64,000 bases of DNA from Membranipora membranacea (GCA_914767715.1 OU612066.1:1677001-1741000), one strand, 5' to 3'. Shown: positions 41,601-55,003, numbered from the stretch's first letter. Translations and numbers: made by a program. Notes: generated from the letters alone by a model not told the origin.

Positions 41601-44600
41601 TAATGTGTTGTGAAGCCACCCCAGGTGAATGACTGACTCCCACGCGTAGGGATAACCCACAGCTAACAATAGCTGTGCTGGGATCATCAAGTAGTGTGCG
41701 TGGTTAGGATGGCTAGTTAACAGAATTTTGTATATTATTAATATTGAAGGTGAGGGCGGAGGAGGGCGTTGATCTGACAATCATTTTGGCAGCGATCGGC
41801 ATTGTGTTAATTCCTAGTAAAATATACAAAAAAAGCAAATGGCCTGTGGAAAAGCACAGCACCGTGGTAATACTACAAACGACAGATTGTGTAATGCTAT
41901 CCAAATAGCAAATATTTAGACTGTGACCCATTTAGTGGTGTGTCCGGTTTGGTGGTCCTCCGCTGCTAGACTAAACAGGCAGACAGTCAAAGGTAAATAT
42001 CTATCAGATAAACGTTTGGTCATATTAGATAGGGAAACCTTTTTAAGATCAGATGCTTTATTTCAAAGCAGCAAAGTTAGAAGATTTGGTGGTAAAGGGG
42101 AATAGTTTATTCCTACTTGGTCTATCCCAAATTAACAAGCATGTATGCTGGCAGACAGGACAACGTGCACAAACTCATGATCAGTTACTGTCCATTTGAC
42201 TTTGTTTTCTCACACACCGTCTGCTCTGTTTAGTATTATGTCATGTCTGCATCCTCATTACAATCTCTCTGAGATATGTACATACCTATAAACAGACATA
42301 GTCCATGTTTCTATAATCTACCCTGAGAATCAGTGCATGGCCATTAGCGTGTTATTTCACTAAACTCCAAAGTCTCATCACATTCTCATCTACCAGACTA
42401 GACAACCCAAACTGATCAATCTCTGTTTGTTTACTGAGTAACTGCAGCCTAAACATACCGATATACCCACCAGCCTAAACACACCGATATACACACCGAT
42501 ATACCCACCGATATACACACCGATATACCCACCAGCCTAAACACACCGATATACCCACCGATATACCCACCGATATACCCACCAGCCTAAACACACCGAT
42601 ATACCCACCGATATACCCACCAGCCTAAACACACCGATATACCCACCAGGCAATTACTCCCAATATGTCGTCCAAAATAAGGAGACCAAAATCTCTTCCA
42701 GTACTCAAATTCACAACTGCTGCCAGATACGATGGCACAAATAGCCGGTCACTCGGTGCTACATGGCACAAATAGCCGGTCGGTCACTCGGTGCTGCTAC
42801 ATTTGCGTATTATCTCTACTCAAGGTATTTTTGCATGCTATCATGTTGCGCAGTCATATTAGCTGGAGTACATGACTGGCAGATAGACATGGGACCCAAT
42901 CTATCCTGAATATCCGGGCTATCCTGACAGCGGTATACATATGGAAATAGGTATTGTGTGTATCCAGGGACCAGACAACATTGTGCATATTATAAAAGCT
43001 GGAAAGACTTGCACTGGCCAGCACTCTTGCATTAGTTTTGACTACGTTTGTGGCTCACATGATATTGATATTGTAATGGTACATGGTTTTATAATAAACC
43101 ATAAAAACACAGCTTTATATGAATTTGGAGATTCTGCAACAATTCGTAGAAACAGAATGTCGATTGTCAAGGCCGTAATGACACTTATTATATTCTCGTT
43201 TGTCACTCTACCTGCAGCAGTACGCAAATTCCTCAGTTTCTCCAGACACTATTGTCAATAGTTGCCGTGAACTTTGTGACAAAAGGTCTGTATGGTATGC
43301 CTATGAAAAACAATATGAGCATTTATAATGCTGACATGTCAGTTTTGTTTTAATGAATTATCTCCCTTTATTTTGTCAGCAAATAGAAAGCAATGCACAG
43401 CATAAGACACGTAATGTTTTCATTAGCTGGTGTGTGGTTGGGTTAAGTCTCACCTTCAGGATACGTTACTCTCCATCTGAAGACTGTGCCCCTTTTACCC
43501 TTACAGAATCATGTGGTGGGAAATGAAAAAACTGAACTTAAATGCTCCAGTTTCTATATCCAGTTCCAATGCTGAATATTTTTGATACACCTTTGACACT
43601 GGATATGTATTTTGTTACGATCTCTTCACCAAGACTAAAACTGTCGCCGACCAATCGACCATGCCTCGGATCTTATATAGTCGTCAAATTGCTGTTATGG
43701 AGAGATCAGGGGCAATACTGTTATAAAAAGATCAGGGATGATGCTATATAATTGAACATGTGGGGGTGAAGCATGGAGGATGGGTGAAGGTTAGCAGAGA
43801 TGAGATGGATGAAAAGGAAGGGAGTTAGCTTCTCTCTCTCCTGACCAGGATCTTGAATTTATAATTTTCACCGATTATTCACCATTATTAGATTTTTTGC
43901 TATGATTGGGGACATTTATTTAGATAATATTTGTGGCCGGCTTAATGAAACACCCTCACGGTAAAGTCAGGCATCACTATTAATTTCGATTAAATTTTGA
44001 TCACTTTTTAAATATGGAAAATCTAACCTGATAGGTGCTTATGAAAATTATAAATTAATTTAAGTTAGTATTAATTTGACTGCCTCCGCCCTTAGATTAG
44101 CGATGTGGGGGGACACGGTATTTACTCATTAACATGAGAATTATGAGAGATTAACTCCTCATTATGTTCTGGCTTCTGGGTGTCAAGCTGCTTCAATGAC
44201 CACAGAATGTTTGGTTTCGGCGGCAATATACCGGTACCTTACACTCATCGAGCTTCCTTTCAGGTGGCAGTTAAATATTCCAAGTTTATCTGAACATAGA
44301 CCATAACCATTACCTGAACATAGACCATATCTCATAACAGCGTTCTATTAATAAGCTGACATGATTTTGATTTGTAGATCACTAGAGTGATTAGCGCGTC
44401 TGGTGTCTGCTTTGTTTGGTTGATCTGCACTGGGACCCGGCTCTAAGCTGCGTCTTCCTTCTTGGCATACTATAAGGGATGCAGTGTGACATACTCTATA
44501 AGGGATGCTGTGTGACATACTCTCTGATATATTTGACGATCTTGTGTAGATCACATGTAAAGGAATGTTTTGGCGTCATCAAGGTTTCTGACAAATTAGG

Positions 44601-47600
44601 AGTGACAGGGCACCTGTCCTCAATCCTCCAAGTCAATCGTATAATCCTGTCCATTTAGTCAGCTCTGCCTAGCTAATAAATGCTCCAAATAGGAAGCATT
44701 GATTGCCTGCCAAATGTGTCAGATTAACAGGAAATACGTGTATCGATATGCTCTGCTAAAAATAAACCATATATTTGCGGATGTAATAATAATATTCAGG
44801 AGCTCAGATGAGGCTGGTAATTATGACAGGTGTTAGATTATTGTCGTGTCGGATGACTATATTGGAGATTTCGCAAAGCTTTCTTCTGGAGGGCAAAGTT
44901 CTCCCCAAGGAACAAATTTCTCTTTCAACTTGCTTTTAAAAGAAAAATATGTCAGATTTCCAAGACACCATCTAGCTTAATTTCAACACGATGAGGTGGA
45001 CGACCATATCATCAGTGGTTGGGGCCTTTTCTCTGAGAGAATAAAGCTTGCACAAACTGCAAAAGTCCTGTGCATGTCATGCATAGTTAAAGGTAATTTC
45101 TATAATTGATCCTATCCCTCTGAAGCTTACATGTAGCTCATTTCTGAAATGTTGAATAAAACTTTCCAAAACATTTACAACACTGCTTCATGAAACAGCC
45201 GCGTGTTGCTTTATCAGTTGTATCTTATCTTCTCCTTGATATCCCAGACAGCCAATAAGCTCATTTTTAATATGACGTATATGCGTTTGTAACGGGAAGA
45301 AGTTTTGATTACTTTGTGATGAGGACTATGTAGGATGGAACCCTTGTAGTCTTGCTTAGTCATTGAAAGTTCTAACATAATATTATTTATATTTACTATG
45401 GGTATCAGTTTGGTAGTGCCATAGACAAATGATAATAATTTATTATTTTTTAGTTAAGGAATGACACTTATTTATGATATTCCAACAGTGTCAGATGTAA
45501 GGATGACGTCTAGTCACATTATTAATACAAAGTTTTGGTGTGCCATGTCACATATCCTTGACCCATGATGATGTTTATAGTGTATCATGCAGTTTGATTG
45601 GCTACCAGGCTGGTTTTTTCCAGGTCAACTTTTAATGTAATACACTCAAAATTATAAATATGAAAATTATAACCATGTCATTCAAGCCTGCATAGGTTTC
45701 TCTTTGACATGGAAATAAACTGTGTCCATACAACGACCTTGATCGATACAACGACCTTGTTATATTACCCGATCAAGAGGTCTAACTGTGCTGGCACCAA
45801 GACAAAGTCAGGATAATATCATCTTCAATATTGCCCCAAAGTTACAGCGCTACCTAGCATGTCTCTTATCAATATGCTTTGCTGATTTGGACACAAGGGA
45901 TGAGGCGCGTCAGACGGACTACACCTGTAACCATACTAGTGTATTAATGTCAAGTCTGTAAATCTCTAAACCGCAGAAAAATAATTTCCGACTTGTATAA
46001 ATTTGCAATATGCGGTTTTTGGCGCAAAAAAAAATTTAGTTTATTTTATCAAATATTTGATGATTCAATCATAATTGCTAATTAACAAAATTATTTGCAC
46101 AGCCAAAGGTTAGATTTATGGCTGAGACCGATGCATAATCTCGTTTCCGAAAAAAATTGGCAGAGGTTAAGGTGAAATTCCTGAGCAAACTGCTGTTTTC
46201 TCCAGTGCCTGCTCCCTTTTACTCCTTTCCCTGTAATGACACTGATGGGTTTAAGACTGCAGTGGAATAACTAATTAGGGATTTGCTGTCAACCTGGTGT
46301 AAAGCTGTGATAAAAATGATTACTGTCAACCATAAACTACCTCTAATTAGAAGAAAATGTGGGATAATGTGCTTATCTTGTTCTAAAAATAAATTAATAT
46401 GAAAATTTAGACTCTTACATCCCTAAATATATTCGAAGGACGATAAATAACAAGCCGCAGAGTGTTGTGACCATTACTTAATCATAAGCTTCCTAAATAT
46501 TTCCTGTCTGACAGTAAAACTTAATCCTTAACCTAATAACTTCTGAATTTTCCACCAGCCTGTCCGGTAAATGTTGGAATGACGACCCGATAGTTGGACA
46601 AGCAGTTTGTGATACTGCATGTTCCTTATGTTCCTAATACCACCTCTGGCTATCAATAACCCAAGTGGGATTGAAATGGTTCCCTTACATTCCTGTTAAA
46701 CTGGTCCTATCTGACAGTCCATGCAAAAAATAAATGCTGTATACTTTCGATCCTGGTTTTTTTCTGAGCTTCAGAGAGATTGAAAACTCCAATGTAGCAT
46801 CTACGTTACCTCCATGCGTTGTTATCAAAAGCCGTGCTTAGTGTTTTGTGGTGTGCGCTCCGTGATGTGTGTATATATATACCCAGTCTCCTCGCTGATG
46901 ATCAAATTATAAGTCTGGTTATTCCACTACGCATAAGATATAATAATGCTCATATCTATTCTTGCTTCTTCGACTTCTGCTGTATGTTGTGATGTCCATG
47001 AAGGGATTTGTTGTCCGTATAGGGATGTGATGTCTGTGTAGAGATGCGCTGTTCATGTAAGAATGTGTTGCCTTTATGCAACAACTTCAGCCCCGTACCA
47101 CCACTTCAGCTTGGTAAACCACTATGAGCAACCAGCCCAACAACATGTAATTTTAAATGCTTGTCAGCCAATTTGATGTGTCAAATAAGCAAAAAATTGT
47201 AATTTTTTTCGTTTCGCTTTTAACAGTCTATTGACATTTTGTTCCTATGGAGAACCTGGAGTCATTTGATAAGTCGGTGGTTTTATGATACCACGATAGT
47301 ACCCAAGTATTGGGCACATCAATCTCATTGTATTGTGAATCTAATTTTGTATAACAAAATTTTTAAATTCCTAGTCAACTATCAAATTTCATCACTTGCT
47401 TGAATCATCAGGAAAACTGTATGACGAGAAGGAAATGAACTCTGCTTTCGTCAGTCAGTGGTGCCAGGTCGCCAGCTGATCCGGCTTACCAACAGGTATT
47501 TTCACCCCACTCGGATAAAAGACATTAATTGAAATGTTTTACGTGAGGATTGAAAATAAATCATACCTTATCTTATCTAACATCTTTACAAGGCGTAAAT

Positions 47601-50600
47601 TTCCCAAACCCCCAGCAGTTTGTTGAGATTTTCCGGCATTTTATTTGAATGTTATCTGAAAATTTGTAGTAACAACGTGGCTGTTAGGGGTGGTGTTCTG
47701 AGGGTGGTGTGGGTTTGAGGGAACTCGGTACATCTTGGTGGTAACTCTGAAGGTGGGATGTGGTATTTCTTGTTATCTATAACGCATTGAGTTATTAATT
47801 GTTTGAAATTTTGCGGTGCTGTGAGATCAATGAAGATGCCATGCCAGACAAAATTGCCTGACTCACGTTCGTATCAAGAGAACACTCGTAAATACTTAAA
47901 TATTTACTAAACTGAGCAAGCCAGTGAAAAATTAATTATTTTAGGAAATTTCAGATTTTTTCAGCCAAAAATCGGAAATGTTGATAACATGAGCTGAACA
48001 CACAAAATCTGATCTTTTTATGATGTCGGGAAGGCATTACCATTGGTTGTCGAAGACTCAAAAGTAGAGATGTCTTTAGGATTTGTTTTTGGTTTAGTTT
48101 GATGTATTTTTCATAATAAGTTAACAAAGAATTGACAGTTAGAAATCAGTGAGACGACTAGGCTTGATGTGCGTAGTAGCATCTGAGATGCTATTCGAGG
48201 CGCAGAGCCCAAAAATAAGCTGGCTCTGTAGGCAGTCAAAATATGGGAAGAAGAACAAAAATCCACCTACTGCCACTGCCATGTTTAACAGGAAGCCTAT
48301 CTATACTTGGTGGCAGGTTTTGACTACACCTGTGTCACATTGACCTGCAAAATACAATATAACATTTAATTTCTGTTTCATGTTAGTCAGTGATGCTAAA
48401 TTTAGTTTCTCTTTTAATTACACATCATTTATATAATCCCTACACTACTCACCTGACAAGGTGAGATGGTTAGATAACGTATGTGAGGTGGTGCAATCAA
48501 GATTGTGTAATAGGCTACCGTTGGCCATTTACTGCCAGGCGATTGGTGCCGCAGGGCTTGTGGGTTCAAGTCCCATGAGGGAGCATCCATGATTGATTGT
48601 ACCATTACCCACAATACCCACAATGCTTTGGAATTAAAGAATATCTCCTAAATCTTACAAGTCATACATATACATACATATACAGCCATATCATATTATA
48701 AACTTATTAATTATTGTCTGGCCTTCTATTCTAAATAGAATTTCGGAATTTACTAGGAAATAAGCAGAGTTTTACTACAGCTTTATGGGATCAGAGACTT
48801 TGGGAAAGCAATTAATTCGACATGACAGTTTAAAATCTCTCCGGTTTTGGTGACATCTCATAATTTCATTTCACTCACACATTGTAAATAGTCAGTACTG
48901 CTCTGGTATGGTTCTGTATATATTCTATATATTGACCATTTATTAAAACCAAATCAAAAAATGAGTGGAAAGCAGCTCTCAGCTCTTTCTTAAGATGAGT
49001 AGATGAAACTTTCGAAGCAGGGTTTAGCAGCATCACTTATTCACTTATTTACTCATGGGAAAACTTTGATTTGACCTTAAACTTACACTTAAATTATCAG
49101 ACAAATGGACGACAAATTACTCAGTTTGTTACCAGAAGATCTCTGAGTCACTGAGGAGCTGATTGTTTGCTGTATAATTTAGGTTTGTGTACCGACGGCT
49201 AGGCTAGGGCTAGGGCTTTGCTTACATATTTAGCTGCTAGTAAAGGTGTTGATTGATTGATGAGTTACCAGGGTACTACAGAGTAATAGGGTAATAAGCA
49301 CTAAGTTATTTTATGTAATTGAGTAGAATAATATCTTTTCCACCACAAATAATATTTTAAGAAATTCCTGAAACGATAGGTACCTGGTGGCTGCTCTGGA
49401 TATTTGATGAGCACCAAATTTATGATATTATTTTATTATAATCGTGTTTTATTATTTTAATAGCTCACCGCTGATGGTTAAAATGGAAACTTTGCAGACA
49501 ATTTATCACTGGAAACCATGAGGTAAATTACTTTGTGTTTGTTTGTACCAGTCTCTATTAGAATGTATGTTGAGAGTTGGGCAGGGCGAGCGGGGACTAC
49601 CTTGTGCAAGGTAGCTATTGTGCGGTTGTTTCTTTCGATGCCGAAAGACGCATGTATTTGAATGGGGCACGAGCACAATTATAACTGGGAATGAATCATC
49701 ATATATTTGGTCCGTCTTGAGATTTCACCTAATCCCCAAATCAGTAGGGACTCCTAGATCAAGATAAAGCTGGTACCAATCTCGACCAGCTTGAATCATC
49801 CCAAAATCCGGCGATGAAAAAGAGGAACTTACAACACATTTTATTATTATCCACTTTTTATTTGGCAGACAGTTATTCAATAAATCAGCTATGTTTAGAT
49901 GTACGTGACCCTGAGGGTATCATGAAGGGGTGTCAAGGCATAATATACCATAACTCAGTACCTAGTATCTGATACTATCGTAAGCAGATTCATATAATCA
50001 AGAAGTTGTCGTCTCACAGATAACGAGAGACAACTCCTTCTGGTGACAACTGCTCGTGAGGCCGTAATCAAGATGGTCGGAAATAATTTACATGCCAGTC
50101 AGTCAGACATAAGACATTTGCTAAGTAATTTCAAATGTTGGGTAGGTTTATTACTTGGTAGTAACACTGGGTCATACTAATCAATTGTTTCAGTAGCAGA
50201 TATTCCAGGGACTCCGATTACATGTAACAAAGATCATGAGACTGCTTTGTGTTACTTCGATCCAGAGCACGGGCATGAGGTCTGGTGTAGTGTGTAGTCC
50301 TTTGTGAAAATTAGTCCGGATTTCATTCCAGGAAAAAGCCATCTAGATATTTTTGATGATGTCGCATACCACAAGTTCAAGCCAAGCTGTGAGTATAGCA
50401 CGTTATATTATCACTGAAACCGTAGTAAGCTATTTGGTGATTATCTGACATATTCAACCACTTATTTACCCATTATGACTTTACCATTTGTTCAGATGAC
50501 TCAGACTCTTAAGACCAATCAAGGATGCAAGAAATTCTCTGCATTGCTCCTTATATAAATACTTATTGCAATGTTACCTAAAGTTTAAAGTATATCCTCC

Positions 50601-52130
50601 CTATAGCATCCTCCACAGTAAAAAGCCGGAAAATTTAATTCAATGAACATTTTTGGTAGCATTTTAAAAGTTATAGAGTTAGAACTGGGGCTTGGCAGAT
50701 AACCAGCCTGCTTCAGATCAGGATATCATCACGCCTCCATGTCTGTCGCCTAACCTGTCATGTAACTGTCGGTTTGTGTGTAAGTAACAGTTAAGCTCTT
50801 ATTGCTACAAACATTATTTTGATGGCTATTGGAATTGATTTTATCGTGTCATTCTGTTTGGTCAGAGATTTCGCAAAAAATATGCAGGATATAATTTAAT
50901 ATCATGTTGCGTCCCACAATGCAATTAACTGATCAATGTTATTTATCTGAGGATTAATATCAACTTTAGAGACAAGATTTCCTTTTGTTTCAGATACATT
51001 TATAATCCAACACAAGAGATCTACAAACATTAATCATCATTAGACCAGTCTAATAATCAGGAAATTTTAAACGCCCTGGTTTAATCATGACTCACACTCA
51101 TACGCATGCTAACCTAATACCTCAACTCGTAATTGAGCAGGAAATTTCAAAATTTATAGCTGAGTTTACTCTGCTAATGTCCTACATAACAGTCACGCCA
51201 ATCCAAAATTGTCATATGTTGACAAATTGCAATTTTAGTCCATAATCCACACATAGTTTGCTAATACCCCTCTAAGATGTGTTGGATTATTTCTGACCGC
51301 ATTGTGTGGGAGTAGATAGTTAGCAGCTTGTAATGGTCACATCAGGTGTCCAAAAATATCCCCTACCCACTTAAGTTATATCTAGAATAAAAAGCTTATA
51401 TCACTGCCTACCAATCATAAACGGAGATTTATTTTATGAATGGCAATAACAGTCATCACTAATGACATCTAATTTAAATAGTAAATGGTAAAATCATTTC
51501 TCTCCGTACCCACCCACTCTTATCTAAGAGGGACGAACAACAACCTGTCCAAGTTCGATTCGATTAGGGACCATTTGTCCGGCTTTGACCAAGTGCTGAC
51601 AACTCAACAAAGACTTCATAAGATGCTGTACTCAGGCTAGGAAGGGAGTATGAGTTGAGGTACTACTCCATTCAGAATCAACTCTCAGTGCGAGTCCAGC
51701 CAACATCAATATAAGTGTTATGGTAGATTTTTACTCAAACATATATTGAATAGTGTAATACCTAATGGCGTACATTAATAGGTTGAGCTTTAGAAAATTG
51801 TAATAGAAATCTTAGTCGGGTCTGACCGTACACTGGTATTGACCGGACAATGAGTGTGATTATCAGTAGGCCACTCAATGTGGCTTCAAATGACTAGCCG
51901 AGGACAATAAGTAAGAGGATTTCAGTGTTTAATATGGAATGGCATCGAGTCGTCTCATCTGTCTAGTGTCACGCCTTGCAGTGGACACAGAACTTCATCT
52001 GTCATCGACAGGCAGCCCAGCTCAGCCCCAAAATGAAGATGGGATAAACTTATCAGCTTTTGAGACTCGTACTAGTTATCAGACTCCCAACTATGACATC
52101 ACAGTCATCACAGTTAGAATACATAGATGA
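20622..52130 (+). CDS. Unknown multi-exon protein with very long introns
   Basis: Four exons join in phase over 31.5 kb: 20622-20642 (MSIDEQQ, donor GTATGT), 33190-33271, 50332-50388 and 51967-52130 with TGA at the end. The result is 107 residues. Exon 2 is a charged helix (KRARVREWERVRERKRSD) followed by a serine-rich part (LSVSESTSQ). Exon 3 reads KSHLDIFDDVAYHKFKPS. Exon 4 reads from SRLAVDTELHLSSTGSP and ends TPNYDITVITVRIHR. Introns are about 12.5, 17.1 and 1.6 kb. The charged helix suggests a coiled coil, and the tail could be a receptor or channel C-terminus; neither is demonstrated. The frame upstream of the ATG is open back to 20574, so the true N-terminus may lie further upstream. 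A small same-strand gene (37.1-38.5 kb) is nested in intron 2. Confidence 0.4.
25715..25916. mobile_element. MITE-like element with 47-bp terminal inverted repeats
   Basis: Arm 25715-25761 is the reverse complement of 25870-25916 at 44 of 47 positions, enclosing 108 bases. Outer ends read TGAGCTC…GAGCTCA and the inner ends include GAGTTGTCCTCTCTCCAG. Related GTTGTCC…GGACAAC hairpins occur at 53064-53096 and near 55580-55610. No transposase is encoded and no target-site duplication was found. It is probably a non-autonomous foldback element. Confidence 0.7.
27023..27367. mobile_element. Terminal-inverted-repeat element carrying a tRNA-like sequence
   Basis: The element starts TACCCTATAGGAGTTTA and ends with its exact reverse complement (17 bp). 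It is flanked on both sides by CACA (27019-27022 and 27368-27371), a likely 4-bp target-site duplication. The 345-bp body has no open reading frame. It has repeated subterminal TTTAGCTA motifs and a tRNA-like segment on the minus strand. It is a MITE by structure. Confidence 0.75.
27131..27212 (-). other. tRNA-like sequence with intact box A and box B
   Basis: Read on the minus strand, it starts GGTAGTGTGGTATAGTGG (box A type) and ends GGGTTCGAATCCCATCTTGG (perfect box B and T-arm). The anticodon-arm region reads CTGCCTTGCAATCAG. The acceptor ends do not pair well and the variable region is enlarged (GGAGGGTTATGCCCT), so this is a tRNA-derived Pol III module rather than a functional tRNA gene. 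Confidence 0.55.
27617..27700. repeat. 28-bp tandem repeat, 3 copies
   Basis: Units start at 27617, 27645 and 27673, each reading GACCACACAC(A/T)(A/C)ACACA and then CAGATGACAG, with two or three substitutions. Confidence 0.85.
29313..29380. repeat. 17-bp tandem repeat, 4 copies
   Basis: Four exact copies of CCTACCATACACTGTAA at 29313, 29330, 29347 and 29364. Confidence 0.9.
31431..31620. repeat. (TGTGC)38 pentanucleotide array
   Basis: Thirty-eight uninterrupted copies of TGTGC. All six frames are open through it (Leu-Cys-Cys-Ala-Val on one strand, Ser-Thr-Ala-Gln-His on the other), which explains several spurious long reading frames. There is no evidence of translation. Confidence 0.97.
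36983..37099 (+). promoter_or_regulatory. TATA/CCAAT core promoter of the small nested gene
   Basis: The palindrome ATTGGCCAAT (36983-36992) contains CCAAT boxes on both strands. About 90 bases downstream is TCTCGCGA (37079-37086), followed directly by a consensus TATA box, TATAAAAGG (37091-37099). A pyrimidine-rich leader and an ATG follow at 37307. Spacing predicts transcription starting at about 37120-37130. This is the clearest core promoter in the window. Confidence 0.7.
37307..37887 (+). CDS. Small TATA-driven gene, novel 74-residue protein
   Basis: Exon 1 coding part is only 7 bases (37307-37313, ATG TCT G before GTAAGTA). Exon 2 is 37670-37887 (acceptor TCTGATTACAG), ending TAA. The protein starts MSGSDGFERSEFFCGVPAIS, continues VSQIVTLTHRSKEGRLGSL and VQLNLVNSNSDNN, and ends DDRNIRDD. 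No signal peptide, transmembrane helix or known domain is seen. The compact layout, strong TATA/CCAAT promoter, long CT-rich leader and an AU-rich 3' region suggest an inducible, short-lived transcript such as an immediate-early or stress gene; this is inference. It lies on the same strand within intron 2 of the 20.6-52.1 kb gene model. Confidence 0.6.
38011..38491 (+). promoter_or_regulatory. AU-rich 3' UTR and poly(A) signal of the small gene
   Basis: ATTTA pentamers occur at 38011 and 38019 within a U-rich run (ATTTATCTATTTATTTTT), with further AU-rich blocks near 38170 and 38390-38460. AATAAA lies at 38486-38491. Clustered AUUUA pentamers are typical of unstable mRNAs. Confidence 0.45.
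38891..39008. repeat. 20-bp tandem repeat, about 6 copies
   Basis: Six diverged copies of TGACATGCCTCTTTGCTCAC with a 20-base period. The fourth and fifth copies are the most degenerate. Confidence 0.85.
42445..42650. repeat. Higher-order minisatellite of 12-bp units
   Basis: A basic unit CACCGATATACC or CACCGATATACA is repeated and periodically interrupted by CAGCCTAAACA, giving a two-level array. Immediately downstream, a 31-bp segment (ATGGCACAAATAGCCGGTC…) is duplicated at 42732 and 42763. Confidence 0.9.
44466..44520. repeat. 26-bp direct duplication
   Basis: Two copies of a segment including CTATAAGGGATGC(A/T)GTGTGACATACT lie side by side. They are non-coding. Confidence 0.75.
48500..48640 (+). 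mobile_element. Possible tRNA-derived SINE fragment
   Basis: It contains a perfect box B (GGGTTCAAGTCCCAT, near 48552) preceded by a weak box A-like stretch near 48530. The ends are not definable. Confidence 0.35.
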
Positions 52131-52317
52131 TAATGACCAATAATCACTGAAAATTTGAATAACTGTAATAACCAGACACCCAAACTGTCCCGAACTCCTT
52201 TGAATAACTGTCTTATATAGTGGAGTTGTGGTCCTTAATCAGTATGGATAGGCAACTTCTAAAAATATATCTGTTGTGGTTTCGACAGAGCAAATCAGTT
52301 TCAGGTTTGTGGTTCCG

Positions 52318-52660
52318 CTTGCGTTGATGATGATGATGATATAAACTTTATTGAAAATAATTCAAAACATGCATTGTGAAGACAATACACATCATATAAG
52401 AACGTGTCAGAAAAAAATGGAAGACAAATTAAAAATACCATCAGTTCTAAAATGAGGTACTTGATATGCATAATTATACACCATATTTACAAAATATAGT
52501 CTTTGATAATGCTTTGGTGCGCCATTTTTTCACAAGGACATCATGAGTTTGCGTTTGCCTGCGAAGCTTTAATAGATTCTTTTCTAAGCTATTTGTTCCA
52601 GGATAACATCTAATTGTGTCATCTTACTTTCTGTTGAAGCAGAGCCAACCGAAATGACGG
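52318..52660 (-). mobile_element. 3' fragment of a LINE with (ATC)n tail
   Basis: Read on the minus strand, the sequence ends TTTTCAATAAAGTTTATATC followed by ATCATCATCATC, the typical 3' end of L2/CR1/Jockey-like LINEs (a poly(A)-signal-like AATAAAGTTTAT followed by a short microsatellite). Upstream is a degenerate reading frame with several stops. Truncation at the 5' end is the usual outcome of target-primed insertion. Confidence 0.5.
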
Positions 52661-53063
52661 CAGTCTCACCTGCTTACATCCTAGAGTGATTACCCTTGGT
52701 AATGTAGTACGGGCCAATCCTCTATATAAGTAATACCATTATATCTTCCACTGCTGAGGTTGTATAGAGACTGAGGAGATTGGTCTGCAACTCTGCTATA
52801 AAATGATAATATATTATCATCCACTACTGAGGTGATGTAATATAGAGATTAGAGATCCAAATCTGCTATCTTCTTGAGGTGGTATTGAGGAAGTCTCACG
52901 ACAAAAACCACAGAGAGTATATGAGACCAAGGAGTGAGAGACAGCTCCTTGATGTGATCAGGGGAAAAACTGCTTGAAAATGACTGTGTCATAGCCATAG
53001 AGTTATCTATGGTCACAGCAAGAGTTTGTCATTATGGTGTAAAAAGTTTAGTTTAATTATTAG

Positions 53064-53096
53064 AGTTGTCCCCTTTTGCTCTGAGAGAGGACAACT
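53064..53096. repeat. Short hairpin related to the 25.7-kb MITE
   Basis: AGTTGTCC and GGACAACT form an 8-bp stem around a 17-base loop. The inner sequence (GAGAGAGGACAACT) matches the inner arm of the 25715-25916 element. A similar TTGTCCTCTCTC…AGGACAA hairpin lies near 55581-55610. Confidence 0.5.
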
Positions 53097-53476
53097 TACT
53101 TCATCTCACACCAACAATTTATTTAAAACTATTTTATTACATTTTTTTTTATTGCAGCGTAACAATTTATCTTAATTGAAAATTTAAAGAAAAAGAATAC
53201 ATGAGTTGGGTTTCATGAATATTTATGTAAAAAATCCACGTCTGGATGATGTGTTGTGTAGTTGGACTTGTTGTCACAATCAGCTGTTTCCGGTGTTCAG
53301 TAAACAAAAAAGAAATTGGATAGTGAAGTCAATTCATTTGCAGACTTCAATCAAATACAAGCAGAAGGTGAGAATAAAACATAGAGGACAGATCAAACAT
53401 AGCTGATAAATAAGGTAATTTCTACTAAATTTGTGGGGCTGTTTGGCATGGGTGTGAGGACAAGGGACAGGCTGGC

Positions 53477-53513
53477 CTGTCTTGACAAAGTAGTTCCTAG
53501 CATGTCAAGACAG
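53477..53513. repeat. 11-bp hairpin shared with 11664-11729
   Basis: CTGTCTTGACA (53477-53487) pairs with TGTCAAGACAG (53503-53513). The stem is identical to the core of the hairpin at 11664-11729 although the loops differ. Confidence 0.65.
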
Positions 53514-53804
53514 ACTAGTCTAGTGATGGACAAGATCAACTTTCTAAAATGGAGGGATGATGTATGTAAGTGCATTCACCACTTTGCTGTTACATGACTC
53601 ACTAAAAGTTTAACCTGAAATCCTGCCAGTGTCTAATTTTTGCTGCTGACAATCATGCATGACGCTATATGACATCAGGGAGCTGATCTGATGCTTTGAT
53701 AGGCTCACTATCAATGTTGTAGTTCTCTCAAATAGGCAATCATGGCAAGTGCTTAGTGTTAAATATTCTTACCTGTAAAATTATTTACAGATATAACCGC
53801 AGAA

Positions 53805-54742
<938 letters not shown>

Positions 54743-54997
54743 ACATCTAGACAATCTTTGTACAGAGTCGTAAGAATATAATGTACAGATAGACAGTTAT
54801 GAGTTATTATTTATACCTGATGCTGACACTTTAGTAGATAAACCTCCCACTCATTGGTGCTAGAGATTGATGCACTTCGCTTACTTATCATTCTCATTTA
54901 TTTTTTTATCTGCTGATGTGCTATATATTGATGATTTTATCAGTGAATATTAATATGTATATCCGTATTTATTTGGAAGAAAATAGCATCAGGTTAT

Positions 54998-55003
54998 AAT
55001 AAA
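54998..55003 (+). terminator. Poly(A) signal of SEC61G
   Basis: AATAAA lies 256 bases after the stop codon. A second AATAAA at 55273-55278 may be an alternative. Confidence 0.6.

Larger units (their letters stand above)
38500..50331. other. Gene-poor interval (putative intron) without recognised coding exons
   Basis: After the nested small gene I see tandem repeats, AT-rich DNA and degenerate repeats (for example a roughly 20-bp TGTCCATGTAGGGATGTG-type array near 46990-47070). None of the short reading frames here has both plausible splice sites and coding character. A possible retroposon 3' tail (CTTATCTTATCT) is at about 47568-47579. Confidence 0.45.

Noticed and set aside
42445-42650. CRISPR array
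   Set aside because: Spacers are themselves repeated, the units are only 12 bp and the genome is eukaryotic; it is a minisatellite.
50216-50298. Coding-like segment reading IPGTPITCNKDHETALCYF after CAGTAGCAG
   Set aside because: It has no usable donor before an in-frame stop. The neighbouring segment 50332-50388 has both splice sites and fits the phase of the flanking exons.
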